Origin: Bacteroidales bacterium
Lineage (GTDB): Bacteria > Bacteroidota > Bacteroidia > Bacteroidales > WCHB1-69
Direction: 5' to 3'
Assembly: GCA_017394765.1 (NCBI GenBank)
Contig: JAFPXF010000035.1
Coordinates: 1-64,000, forward strand
Length of the DNA stretch: 64,000 bases
A program made the translations under genes and the position numbers. Numbering within the stretch: position 1 is the first letter of the stretch; the number at the start of each line of letters is the position of its first letter. Positions 1 to 11,771 of the stretch are shown one piece after another. The notes beneath the pieces are model-generated. The model did no database searches, was not told where the DNA came from, and saw only the letters and a program-made list of their open reading frames with translations.

Positions 1-1
1 G

Positions 2-190
2 GTGATGCCGAACTTTGTGGTGGATTCCGTGCATACGTGGGCGAATACGGACGCGTCCGGTCACGCCAGCAAGGCTCCCTCCAAGGATGTTATCGGCTAT
101 TTCGGTTTCGGGTTACTGCAACGCATGGGTGAAGTGGTGATTGATTTCCCGAATCAGATGGTGTATTTTAAGCCAAAGGGGGCGGAATGA
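2..190 (+). CDS. C-terminal fragment of a retropepsin-like aspartic protease (5' end outside window)
   Basis: Only the last 62 or so codons are inside the window and the frame is open to the left edge, so the GTG at position 2 is probably internal. The visible tail contains a 'VIGYFGFGLLQRM..VVIDFPNQMVYF' pattern. This resembles the end of bacterial retropepsin-like aspartyl proteases, where a Gly-rich strand (usually LG.dfL) is followed by an 'iDy....i.l' strand. The catalytic DTG motif would lie upstream and cannot be seen. Another member of this broad family with a visible DTGAS motif lies at 19336-19788. The family assignment rests on a short match and is tentative. Confidence 0.5.
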   Translation: MMPNFVVDSVHTWANTDASGHASKAPSKDVIGYFGFGLLQRMGEVVIDFPNQMVYFKPKGAE

Positions 191-302
191 ATCCACTTTT
201 TGCAGTATCCAATTTGTATGACAAAAATGAAAGCATGGCCGATCTGAAATAAGCCTAATTTTCCTCAAGTTAGGGCATTTGCCTTTTGGCAACCTTACTA
301 TT

Positions 303-545
303 ATGGTGGCAGGTGTTACAGGATTAGTGTTTGTGCTGTTGACGGGGCGCCATCTGGTGCGGATAGCCCCGAATGAACGGTCAGTTATCCGAGTTGCCGA
401 GGTGGGGTGCCTGTTTCTTGTTATCTGTATGGAGCTCAGTTTGTTTCATTTTCCTTTCAATAAGATTTTTGGCATAGTCGGTTTCTCGCTCTTGGCCGTT
501 GCCATCCTCGTTTGCTTGCTGAAATCGCAGCGGGGGAGATTCTGA
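303..545 (+). CDS. small hydrophobic membrane protein, unknown function
   Basis: This is an 80-residue frame starting at ATG 303; a TTG at 279 would add eight residues. It has three hydrophobic stretches, roughly residues 1-13, 31-47 and 52-72, separated by a charged segment with HLVRIAPNERS, and ends in the basic tail KSQRGRF. This is the layout of a small inner-membrane protein with two or three helices. No family was recognised. It follows the protease fragment by about 110 bases and precedes a promoter-like box at 609. It could be a genuine small gene or the remnant of a longer one. Confidence 0.45.
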   Translation: MVAGVTGLVFVLLTGRHLVRIAPNERSVIRVAEVGCLFLVICMELSLFHFPFNKIFGIVGFSLLAVAILVCLLKSQRGRF

Positions 546-608
546 AGAAATACGCGAATGATATGAAATAAAATATTACTTTGTAATACAAGGTACTAAA
601 AATTATTA

Positions 609-616
609 TATCTTTG
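609..616 (+). promoter_or_regulatory. Bacteroidetes -7 promoter box (TATCTTTG) for the 668 lipoprotein gene
   Basis: The box matches TAnnTTTG, the -7 element used by the Bacteroidetes primary sigma factor. A TTTG at 580-583 could be the -33 element, although the gap of 25 bases is longer than the usual 19-21. Transcription would start near 622, which rules out an ATG-like start at 614 for the following gene. Confidence 0.55.
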
Positions 617-667
617 CCGCGTCATTGGATGACAACAATAAAGATGTCAAAATTAAAAAGTACAAGA

Positions 668-1051
668 ATGAAAAAACATGCATTAATTATGGGATTTGCG
701 GCAGTGGTGATTGCTGTACTGATTTGCGCCTGCAACTCCTACAGCGCGAGGACCCTGCGCCAGACGAATTCCAACAACAAGTGGAGCAGCGAGTTCAGAC
801 AGATCAACGGCACTCTGAACGGCACCTTCAAGGCAAAGCAGGATGCGCCGGATCTGGTCATCACCAATCGACTTGAGGCGGGCAGTGCAACGATTTCCGT
901 ACTATCGCACGGAGAGGTGATTGTTCCTAAAAGGGCGATGGCGACGGGCGAGGAGACCATCCACAGTCTGCCGGTGAAGAAAGGCGACAAGGTCAGAGTG
1001 CGAGTGGCTCTCACTGACGCGAAGGGCAGCTACTCGGTAGTGATGCCATAG
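668..1051 (+). CDS. small lipoprotein, unknown function
   Basis: This is a 127-residue exported protein. The N-terminus (MKKHALIMGFAAVVIAVL) is a signal peptide followed by ICAC, a plausible lipobox with Cys22 as the lipidated residue, so the mature protein should sit on a membrane. The rest looks beta-rich, with alternating strands and Gly/Asp turns such as 'VKKGDKVRVRVALTDAKGSYSVV', as in small beta-sandwich domains. The start at 668 gives a compact signal peptide; ATG 644 is also possible and adds eight residues. The gene is preceded by a -7 box at 609. It is convergent with thiH. No named family was recognised. Confidence 0.65.
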   Translation: MKKHALIMGFAAVVIAVLICACNSYSARTLRQTNSNNKWSSEFRQINGTLNGTFKAKQDAPDLVITNRLEAGSATISVLSHGEVIVPKRAMATGEETIHSLPVKKGDKVRVRVALTDAKGSYSVVMP

Positions 1052-1155
1052 ATGGCGAATGGGGCCGACGAAAGGTGAACAGTATGGCCGTCACCACACT
1101 GGGAGCAAATAACCGCTACACACTCAAACGCGCCCAAGAGCAAGCCTGCAGATAT

Positions 1156-2283
1156 CTATTTTCCTATCAAGTCGAACGAGGCATCCCAATCTTTCCACAC
1201 CGGTTCCACCCCCATTTTCCTCAGGGCGGCTTCCACATCCGCGGCGGCACGCTCGTCGGTGACGTGGAACTGCTCCAACTGCTGGGGATAGCTGTAATAG
1301 CCGCCCGGGTCGGTCTTGCTTCCGGCACTCATCGTGGTAACCCCGAGACCCGCCATATTGTCGCGGATATAGGCTGGCTCGCGGGTGGAGAAGGAGATGT
1401 CCACGTCGTGGTCGAAGATGCGCATCGCGAAGGTCAGTTGCGCCAACTCTTTGTCGGTCATCACCACATTGGGTTGGAAACCGCCGTTCTCGGAGGGGCA
1501 CATCCTCGGGAAGTTGACGCTGTATTTGGTGCGCCAGTAGTGTTTCTGGAGATAGCGCAGATGATAGGCCAGCATCGTGAGGTCGGTGCGCCACTCCTTT
1601 TCGAGGCCGATAAGCACGCCCATCCCGATGGAATGGACACCCGCCTGGCCCATCCGGTCGAAGCCGTTCACGCGCCACTCAAAGTCAGCTTTCATTCCAC
1701 GCGGATGGTAGATGTTGTAATTGGCCTTGTGGTAAGTTTCCTGGAAACAGATCACACCGTTCAGTCCGTGCTCGGTCAACGCCTTGTACTCCTCGGCCTT
1801 GAGCGGCATCACTTCAATTTTGAGGTTGCTGAAATAAGGCTTGGCGAGGTCAAGGGCCTTGGCGATGTAGTCCACGCCGGCCTTGGCAGGGTTCTCGCCC
1901 GTCACCAGCAGCAGGTTCTCAAACGGTCCCAGCTTCTTGATGGCCTTGTATTCGTTCTCCATCTCCTCAAACGTGAGGATGGTGCGCTTCATCGGGTTGC
2001 TGACGTGGAAGCCGCAATAGACGCAGGAGTTGGTGCAGGAGTTGGTGAGGTAGAGCGGTATGAACAAGGAGATGGTTTTGCCAAAACGCTCCTCGGTATA
2101 TTTCTTGCTCAGGCGGGCCATCGGCTCCAGGAAGGGCGCAGCCGCCGGGGAAATGAGGGCCATAAAGTCATCCACGTCGCAATGCTCCTTGCCCAACGCA
2201 CGCATCACATCGTACTCCGTCTTGGCGAGGATGGCCTCCGAGGTCTGTTCCCAAGATATTTGTTCTAATTCTTCGGAAAACAT
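1156..2283 (-). CDS. thiH: 2-iminoacetate synthase ThiH
   Basis: This radical-SAM enzyme cleaves tyrosine to dehydroglycine (2-iminoacetate) and p-cresol, supplying the C2-N fragment of the thiamine thiazole ring in the anaerobic route. The 375-residue length is normal for ThiH. The 4Fe-4S ligand motif CX3CX2C is visible as NSCTNSCVYCGF around residue 85, followed by typical ThiH segments such as 'ICFQETYH' and 'NFPRMCP'. It is the last gene of the leftward thiamine operon, five bases after thiC. Using ThiH rather than glycine oxidase ThiO fits an anaerobe. The usual next gene of Bacteroides thi operons, thiF, is absent: the neighbouring gene is unrelated and on the other strand. Confidence 0.93.
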   Translation of the reverse strand: MFSEELEQISWEQTSEAILAKTEYDVMRALGKEHCDVDDFMALISPAAAPFLEPMARLSKKYTEERFGKTISLFIPLYLTNSCTNSCVYCGFHVSNPMKRTILTFEEMENEYKAIKKLGPFENLLLVTGENPAKAGVDYIAKALDLAKPYFSNLKIEVMPLKAEEYKALTEHGLNGVICFQETYHKANYNIYHPRGMKADFEWRVNGFDRMGQAGVHSIGMGVLIGLEKEWRTDLTMLAYHLRYLQKHYWRTKYSVNFPRMCPSENGGFQPNVVMTDKELAQLTFAMRIFDHDVDISFSTREPAYIRDNMAGLGVTTMSAGSKTDPGGYYSYPQQLEQFHVTDERAAADVEAALRKMGVEPVWKDWDASFDLIGK

Positions 2284-2288
2284 AGGGG

Positions 2289-3986
<1,698 letters not shown>

Positions 3987-4057
3987 TTATTAAGTTGTTA
4001 AATTATTAAACTATTAATTATTAAGATGTTGAGATTAATTGTGGGTGATGGGGGTGT

Positions 4058-4831
4058 TTATGACAGGAAGGCGGTGAGGGGTGAGCTGGCCTCAGCCTCG
4101 AAGGTGTTGCTCACGGCACCCAGTCCGGCTTCGTATGCGCGGCGACCGGCGATGACGGCCTCCTTGAAGGCGACGGCCATCTCCACGGGGTTGCCGGCCA
4201 CGGCGATGGCCGTGTTCACCAAGCAGGCGTCAGCGCCCATCTCCATCGCCTCGGCGGCGTGGCTCGGGGCCCCGATGCCAGCGTCCACCACCACCGGGAT
4301 GGTGGCCTGTTCGATGATGATGCGCAGGAAATCGCGGGTTTGCAAGCCCTTGTTGGTGCCGATGGGAGCGCCGAGTGGCATCACGGTGGCGGCCCCCGCC
4401 TCTTCCAGATGCTTGCAGAGGGTGGGATCGGCCTGACAGTAGGGCAGCACCACAAAGCCCATCTTCACCAGCTGCTCGGTGGCTTTCAAAGTCTCCACAG
4501 AGTCGGGCAGCAGATAGCGGGGGTCGGGGTGTATTTCCAGTTTGAGCCAGTTGGTGCCGAAAGCCTCGCGCGCCATTTGGGCGGCAAAGACCGCCTCCTC
4601 GGCATCGCGCACGCCCGACGTGTTGGGCAGAAGCTGGATGTGGGGGTGGACAATGTGCTTGAGCATATCATCCTCCTGATCGCCCAGTTCGATGCGTTTC
4701 ATCGCCACCGTCACCATCTCGGTGCCGGAAGCCAGGATGGATTGTTCCATCACTTCGTTGGATTTGAATTTGCCCGTGCCCAGAAAAAGGCGGGATTCAA
4801 ATTCGCGTCCTGCAATAATCAGTTTTTTCAT
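4058..4831 (-). CDS. thiG: thiazole synthase ThiG
   Basis: ThiG is a TIM-barrel enzyme that condenses 1-deoxy-D-xylulose 5-phosphate, ThiS-thiocarboxylate sulfur and dehydroglycine into the thiamine thiazole phosphate. The 257 residues match the family length. Recognisable segments include the N-terminal '[10 protein letters not shown]', the '[10 protein letters not shown]' strand that carries the substrate-binding lysine, '[14 protein letters not shown]' and the phosphate-binding '[30 protein letters not shown]' region. Gene order thiE-thiG-thiC-thiH places it next to its partners ThiS and ThiH. Confidence 0.96.
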   Translation of the reverse strand: MKKLIIAGREFESRLFLGTGKFKSNEVMEQSILASGTEMVTVAMKRIELGDQEDDMLKHIVHPHIQLLPNTSGVRDAEEAVFAAQMAREAFGTNWLKLEIHPDPRYLLPDSVETLKATEQLVKMGFVVLPYCQADPTLCKHLEEAGAATVMPLGAPIGTNKGLQTRDFLRIIIEQATIPVVVDAGIGAPSHAAEAMEMGADACLVNTAIAVAGNPVEMAVAFKEAVIAGRRAYEAGLGAVSNTFEAEASSPLTAFLS

Positions 4832-4873
4832 ATTCGTAGTTTTTTAATCTTTCTTTCAATAAAAACATAACAT

Positions 4874-5503
4874 TTACCTCATCGCCGACACCACCTGCTC
4901 CATCATCGCCACAGGGTCGGGGGCGTGGAGCATCATACCGGAGAGGGCAATGCCCGTGACACCGGTGCCCAGTATTTCAGGAATGTCGGGCAATGTGATG
5001 CCGCCGATGGCCACGATGGGCAAATCAATGCCATTCTGCCGCATCTGGCGTGTAATGTCGCGGTAGCCGTCGAGACCAAGCACAGGGCTGAGGTTCTTTT
5101 TGGTTTCGGTGAAGCGGAAGGGACCGCAGCCGATGTAGTCGGCACCTGCCTGATGCAGGTGACGGATGTCGTCGAAGGTGTTGGCGGTGCCGCCGATGAT
5201 GAAGTCGGGACCCAGGATGCGGCGCGCTTCATCCACGGGCATATCGTTTTTGCCGAGATGGACCCCGTCGGCACCGATTTTTTTCACCAACTCCACATGG
5301 TCGTCAATGACAAATACAGCGCCATAACGGCGACAGAGTGCCTGTACGGGCAACGCCATCGCCTCCACCTCGTCCGGCGAGGCATCTTTCATTCGCAGCT
5401 GAATCCATCGGCAACCGCCCTCCAACGCCATCTTGGCACTGTCAAGGTAGCCGTGACGCTCCGTGAAGTGCGTGATAAACTGAAGTTTCACCTGATCATC
5501 CAT
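4874..5503 (-). CDS. thiE: thiamine-phosphate synthase ThiE
   Basis: ThiE joins hydroxymethylpyrimidine pyrophosphate and thiazole phosphate to give thiamine monophosphate. The motifs of the family are visible: 'WIQLRMKD' for pyrophosphate/Mg2+ binding, 'GADGVHLGKNDMP', 'IGGTANT' and 'YIGCGPFRFTETK'. The ATG at 5503 was chosen because it gives a normal N-terminus (MDDQVKLQFITH) and lies one base after the thiS stop. Upstream in-frame codons would overlap thiS. The length of 209 residues is typical. Confidence 0.94.
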   Translation of the reverse strand: MDDQVKLQFITHFTERHGYLDSAKMALEGGCRWIQLRMKDASPDEVEAMALPVQALCRRYGAVFVIDDHVELVKKIGADGVHLGKNDMPVDEARRILGPDFIIGGTANTFDDIRHLHQAGADYIGCGPFRFTETKKNLSPVLGLDGYRDITRQMRQNGIDLPIVAIGGITLPDIPEILGTGVTGIALSGMMLHAPDPVAMMEQVVSAMR

Positions 5504-5504
5504 A

Positions 5505-5702
5505 TTAACCTCCGCAAACGGCCTTGATGACGACAATGTGCGTGCCCTCGGTCAGAAGAAAGGCATCCCAGTCAGTGCGGGGCACCAGTTTGTTGTCCGC
5601 TGCCACGGCAATGCCTTTGTCGGGAAGAGAGAGTTCTTGGGCCAGCTGTTGGAGAGTTCGGGCCTCTGTGTCGATTTCCTTGTTGTTGAAAAACAGTTTC
5701 AT
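5505..5702 (-). CDS. thiS: sulfur carrier protein ThiS
   Basis: This is a 65-residue ubiquitin-like protein that carries sulfur as a C-terminal thiocarboxylate to ThiG. It ends in Gly-Gly (residues 64-65), the essential adenylation site, and has the expected 'MKLFFNNKEI' first strand and 'PRTDWDAFLLTEGTHIVVIKAV' end. Two consecutive ATG codons (5705 and 5702) could start it; the second is used here. A longer upstream frame runs into the TPP riboswitch and is not the start. It is the first gene of the operon and the direct target of the riboswitch. The adenylating enzyme ThiF that should activate it is not encoded here. Confidence 0.92.
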   Translation of the reverse strand: MKLFFNNKEIDTEARTLQQLAQELSLPDKGIAVAADNKLVPRTDWDAFLLTEGTHIVVIKAVCGG

Positions 5703-5765
5703 CATCTTTGTTTTTAAATGTGCAAAGAGTGCCAACAAGTTACTGAATATCAGCAGAAGATCCAA

Positions 5766-5833
5766 CATCCCTACGGCAGTACTAACTGCATCAGGTTCAA
5801 CGGGTCTAATCTCAGCCCATGCGGGCACCCCTT
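5766..5833 (-). promoter_or_regulatory. TPP riboswitch (THI element)
   Basis: Read on the minus strand, the leader of thiS contains the hallmark blocks of the thiamine pyrophosphate riboswitch in order: GGGGTGCCC (5823-5831), GGCTGAGA, ACCCGTTGAACCTGAT, and the closing GTAGGGA (5768-5774). Only the spacer helices vary. About 60 bases separate its end from the thiS start, enough for an expression platform. TPP binding should repress the thiSEGCH operon. Confidence 0.95.
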
Positions 5834-5845
5834 TCAAATCGGCGG

Positions 5846-5853
5846 CAAAGATA
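5846..5853 (-). promoter_or_regulatory. -7 promoter box of the thi operon (TATCTTTG on minus strand)
   Basis: CAAAGATA on the plus strand reads TATCTTTG on the minus strand, matching TAnnTTTG. It lies just upstream of the TPP riboswitch, so transcription would begin near 5840 and include the whole aptamer. No convincing -33 TTG was found. Confidence 0.6.
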
Positions 5854-5866
5854 AGATTTTTTTGTG

Positions 5867-5874
5867 TAATTTTG
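5867..5874 (+). promoter_or_regulatory. -7 promoter box (TAATTTTG) for the 5899 gene cluster
   Basis: The box matches TAnnTTTG and lies 24 bases before the ATG of the next rightward gene. Together with the box at 5846-5853 it forms a back-to-back divergent promoter pair whose flanks (GGCGGCAAA at 5841 and TTTGCCGCC at 5871) are inverted copies. Confidence 0.55.
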
Positions 5875-5898
5875 CCGCCTTAAAAAAATGTACGGAAC

Positions 5899-6528
5899 AT
5901 GTACCTGGACGAAGAGCTTTTTATAGACTTTTTGGATGTCAAAGAGATTCTTTGGACAGGCATCAATTTTGCCAAGGCCCATTTCACCCGAAAGGGTTTT
6001 GATTTCACCCAAGAGGTCTTGCAGCGTTATTTTCAGGAATGGAATACATTGATTATCAATGATCAGAAGAAGTACGATATTCGTATGAGCTTCCGTAAGC
6101 CCATGATGGCCTACAATCTTGCATTGGTAACCAAAACCAACAAGGGATTGAAAGCGTCGCACATGATCAAACACTATATCGACATCAAGGATGTGTTGTC
6201 CGATGATCAGGTGTGTGAATACATGGCCACGCTTGATTTGCCTGACACACATCGTTATGCGCTGATGTTCCTGGTGGAGTCCTTCGACGATGCCACCAAA
6301 ATGGCATCCGTATGGGTGGTAATCGCGAGGACTGCAGATGGAAAGGTGGCGCTGTGCGAAAAATTCCTCAAGACACCGGGAGGGCTCGGTACTCGAAACT
6401 ATTGGGCCCGTGCATTTTACAACCTGTTGTACGACATTAGGACATACGCTTTCCTGCGGTGGGAGAACATGGTGCAGCGCCAGGCTGAGAAACCCGCCTC
6501 GGAAGAGCATTTTTTTAACCAATTATAA
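5899..6528 (+). CDS. conserved-looking cytoplasmic protein of unknown function
   Basis: This 209-residue protein has no signal peptide or membrane segment. It is a mixed charged/aromatic globular sequence with a basic middle (IINDQKKYDIRMSFRKP) and an aromatic C-terminal third (YWARAFYNLLYDIRTYAFLRWENM). No family motif was recognised. The gene is six bases upstream of the phosphohexomutase gene and under an obvious -7 box, so it is very likely the first gene of a unit with that enzyme and the methionine synthase. ATG 5899 is used; an ATG at 5888 is in another frame. Confidence 0.7.
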   Translation: MYLDEELFIDFLDVKEILWTGINFAKAHFTRKGFDFTQEVLQRYFQEWNTLIINDQKKYDIRMSFRKPMMAYNLALVTKTNKGLKASHMIKHYIDIKDVLSDDQVCEYMATLDLPDTHRYALMFLVESFDDATKMASVWVVIARTADGKVALCEKFLKTPGGLGTRNYWARAFYNLLYDIRTYAFLRWENMVQRQAEKPASEEHFFNQL

Positions 6529-6534
6529 CAAAAT

Positions 6535-7881
6535 ATGGGAGCATTTAAAGCATACGATTTCCGTGGTGCATTCGGAAAAGATTTTGACACAGACACCGTC
6601 TATAAATTCGGTTTCTTCCTGCCTGATCTTTTGAAAGCCGACAAGGTTTTGGTGGGACGCGATATGCGTGTTTCCACACCCCAGATGTTTGAGGCCCTCT
6701 CTGCCGGTATCACTGATGCGGGTGCCGATGTTTATGATATGGGCTTGACCACCACCCCGATGGTGTATTATTTCACTGCGCGGCATGGCTTCGACGCATC
6801 AGTGATGATTACAGCGTCGCACAATCCTAAAGATCACAATGGATTGAAAGTTTCTCGCACCAACGCCCTGCCTGTCGGTTACGACACGGGCTTGGGCGAA
6901 CTGGAACGCTGCATCCGGGAGGAAAAAGTGGTGCCTGCTGCGAAAAAGGGCCGTATTATCGCCCATGATGTGAAAGCGGAATACCTCGAATTCCAGATGC
7001 GCTACCACAGTGATCTCTCCAACTTACGCATCGTGATGGATTGCAGCCATGGCATGGCCTCCATACTTGTGAAGGATATTTTCGGCACCGCGCCAACCTA
7101 TCTCTTCGATGCCCTTGACGGCACTTTCCCTAACCATGACGCCAATCCGTTGGAACCCAAGAATGTAGTCGCTCTCCAAGAGAAGGTGCGCGAAACCAAG
7201 GCCGATATCGGCGTCATTTTCGACGGCGACGCCGATCGCGTCATGTTTGTAGATGAGAAGGGCGATTTCATCCCGCCCGACCTGATGATTGCCCTGTTGG
7301 GACACTATTTTATCGAGGAGAAACACTATCCCGGCAAGGTTTTGCAAGACATCCGAACCTCCAAGTCCGTGGCGGAATATATCGAGAAGATGGGCGGCGA
7401 GATGGAGATCTGGCGTGTGGGACGCGCCTATGCAGCCCTCAAGCTCCGTGAAATCGACGGGGCCTTCGGCGGCGAGTTTGCTGGGCACTATTATTTCCGC
7501 GACTTCTTTTATTCAGACTCCGCCATGATTGCTTCGCAAGTGCTGCTCCACGTCTTCAGCCAAATGAAGGAGAAGGGCTTTACGGTGTCGCAGGTGATCG
7601 GAAACGTCAAGCAATACGCCAACTCGGGCGAAATCAACTTTACCATCCAGAAAAAGAGGGAAGCCATGGATGCTGTGAAGGAGTTCTTCTGCAGCCAAGA
7701 GACACCCGTCCGCTTCATGGATTTCGACGGCTATCGCGTGGAGTTCCAAGATTGGTGGTTCAATATCCGCCCTTCGAACACGGAACCTTACCTGCGCCTG
7801 CTGCTGGAGGCCCGCACGCAAGAGATGCTGGACGAAAAATTATCGACCATCAGGACTATTTTACAAGATTATCAAGAATAA
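6535..7881 (+). CDS. phosphomannomutase/phosphoglucomutase family enzyme
   Basis: This is an alpha-D-phosphohexomutase that interconverts hexose 1- and 6-phosphates. All four family signatures are visible in its 448 residues: the N-terminal 'YDFRGAFG', the active-site phosphoserine loop TASHNP (Ser95), the metal-binding loop DGDADR (230-235), and the C-terminal phosphate-binding 'RPSNTEPYLRLLLEA'. The sugar-specificity loop 'GEFAGHYYFRD' resembles ManB/AlgC-type enzymes, so it probably makes mannose 1-phosphate or glucose 1-phosphate for surface glycans. It sits six bases after the unknown gene and 15 bases before the methionine synthase gene. Confidence 0.92.
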   Translation: MGAFKAYDFRGAFGKDFDTDTVYKFGFFLPDLLKADKVLVGRDMRVSTPQMFEALSAGITDAGADVYDMGLTTTPMVYYFTARHGFDASVMITASHNPKDHNGLKVSRTNALPVGYDTGLGELERCIREEKVVPAAKKGRIIAHDVKAEYLEFQMRYHSDLSNLRIVMDCSHGMASILVKDIFGTAPTYLFDALDGTFPNHDANPLEPKNVVALQEKVRETKADIGVIFDGDADRVMFVDEKGDFIPPDLMIALLGHYFIEEKHYPGKVLQDIRTSKSVAEYIEKMGGEMEIWRVGRAYAALKLREIDGAFGGEFAGHYYFRDFFYSDSAMIASQVLLHVFSQMKEKGFTVSQVIGNVKQYANSGEINFTIQKKREAMDAVKEFFCSQETPVRFMDFDGYRVEFQDWWFNIRPSNTEPYLRLLLEARTQEMLDEKLSTIRTILQDYQE

Positions 7882-7896
7882 GAAACATAACGGACA

Positions 7897-10233
<2,337 letters not shown>

Positions 10234-10265
10234 GACCGGAGTCTGCTTTGGCTATGACAAGCCAT

Positions 10266-11765
10266 CTATTTGTTCAATTGGATCCGCATCACCGTTCCTT
10301 GGTCGATGACGGAGGATTTCACGAAGAGTTTTCCCTTGTGGTATTCGTTGATGATACGGCGTGCCAAAGTCAGGCCGAGTCCCCAGCCACGGCTCTTGGA
10401 GGTGAAGCCGGGAGAGAAAATGCGCTTCTGCATTTTGTTCGGAATACCCTTGCCCGTGTCGGTGATATCAACAAACACCTTGCTTTTCTCTTCGGTGACA
10501 TCAATGGTGATGGCTCCCTTGCCATCCATGGCGTCCACGGAGTTTTTGCATAGATTCTCGATGACCCATTCGAACAAATAGCGGTTCAAGGGCAACACAA
10601 TGCTGTGCTCGGGCTTGTGGAATGTGATGGAGACCATGGAAGAGATACGCGACTGCAGGTATTGGCTGAACTCATCAATGACGGTCACCAGATCGGTGGA
10701 CTCCAGAACAGGTGCCGAGCCGATCTTGGAGAATCGCTGGGCGATGGTTTCCAAACGGTGTACATCCTTGCCGATTTCGGTGGGTACGGATTGGTCAATG
10801 GGCATCTCTTTGAGCAACTCAGTCCAGGCCATCAACGAGGAAATGGGCGTGCCCAATTGGTGGGCGGTCTCCTTGCTCATGCCCACCCACACACGGTTCT
10901 GCTCGGACCGACGGGATGTGCTGAACAGCAAATAGCCGATGATGAGGAATATAAAAATGAACCCGAATTGGATGAAGGGGAAAAACCGCAGCTGTTTCAA
11001 AACGGATGACTCTTCGTAAAAGACATAACACCGGCCTCTGTCCACCAAGTCAAGCTCGATAGGTGGAATCTGGTCCTTCATGTCCTTCAACCGCTTGCTG
11101 AGGAGCACGGGATCTTGCAGGGTCAACGTGTCGATATTGCCGGCGTTGAGCACGTTGCGCTGGGTGCTGTCGGTGATGATGACCGGTACGGTGGCGGAGT
11201 TGATGACGGTTTCCTGGAAGAAAGCGTTAACCAGAGTGTCGATGACAACATGGAGGTCCACGACGGCAGGCATCTCTTGATAATAGACAGTCACATAATC
11301 GCGGCCATAGTAGGCAAGCCGCAGACTGTCGAATCCGGAGCGGAGGTCTCCGAGTTCGCGCACATTACGCATCTGAAGGATGGAGTCGGGAAGGTTGACG
11401 GCGGCATCGATGTCTCCGTTCCGGCCCACTACAATGAGGGGTATGGAGGTGTTGGCGGAGATGATGTTTTGATAGAATGTGAGGTCTTCATCCCAAGAGG
11501 CCTGCGTGACTTTCTTGATGGCTCCGGCTACAATACGGGCGTTGTTGCCCACATCGACCTTGATGGAGTGGAAGAAACGGTCGGTTTCGTTGACAAACTG
11601 CGCTTTATACGAGATGGCGCCAGCCCAGATTTCGATGCGCTTGCGCTCCTCTTGGGCGATATTGCCGATGAGTTTGTTGGAATAAACAAGGATAAGGACA
11701 AACACAATGGCCGCTGTGATGAAGAGCAGCCATTTCCACCGAGTGGTATGGAGTTTGTCGTTCAT
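10266..11765 (-). CDS. membrane-bound sensor histidine kinase (orphan)
   Basis: A 499-residue sensor kinase. Two transmembrane helices (about 12-29 and 262-282) flank a large extracytoplasmic sensing region of about 230 residues with no recognised fold. The transmitter starts with the phospho-acceptor box KETAHQLGTPISSL (His302), then the N box ENLCKNSVDAM, the G1 box DTGKGIP and the G2 box GWGLGLTLARRI of the HATPase domain. No response-regulator gene is adjacent, so its partner is elsewhere. The gene follows moxR by six bases and is convergent with metH. Confidence 0.9.
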   Translation of the reverse strand: MNDKLHTTRWKWLLFITAAIVFVLILVYSNKLIGNIAQEERKRIEIWAGAISYKAQFVNETDRFFHSIKVDVGNNARIVAGAIKKVTQASWDEDLTFYQNIISANTSIPLIVVGRNGDIDAAVNLPDSILQMRNVRELGDLRSGFDSLRLAYYGRDYVTVYYQEMPAVVDLHVVIDTLVNAFFQETVINSATVPVIITDSTQRNVLNAGNIDTLTLQDPVLLSKRLKDMKDQIPPIELDLVDRGRCYVFYEESSVLKQLRFFPFIQFGFIFIFLIIGYLLFSTSRRSEQNRVWVGMSKETAHQLGTPISSLMAWTELLKEMPIDQSVPTEIGKDVHRLETIAQRFSKIGSAPVLESTDLVTVIDEFSQYLQSRISSMVSITFHKPEHSIVLPLNRYLFEWVIENLCKNSVDAMDGKGAITIDVTEEKSKVFVDITDTGKGIPNKMQKRIFSPGFTSKSRGWGLGLTLARRIINEYHKGKLFVKSSVIDQGTVMRIQLNK

Positions 11766-11771
11766 GATGGC

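Noticed and set aside
187..252. A 21-codon frame (MNPLFAVSNLYDKN...) overlapping the stop of the first gene
   Set aside because: Too short, no family, and in a different frame from the membrane protein downstream. It could be part of a decayed gene but cannot be supported.
1075..2268. A 397-codon plus-strand frame opposite thiH
   Set aside because: thiH on the minus strand has its radical-SAM motif and operon context. The plus-strand frame is its complement and looks like His/Val/Gly-rich shadow sequence.
5812..6522. A 236-codon minus-strand frame opposite the unknown gene at 5899
   Set aside because: It runs through the divergent promoter region into the riboswitch and has no sensible start. 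The plus-strand gene has a promoter and close spacing to the next gene.
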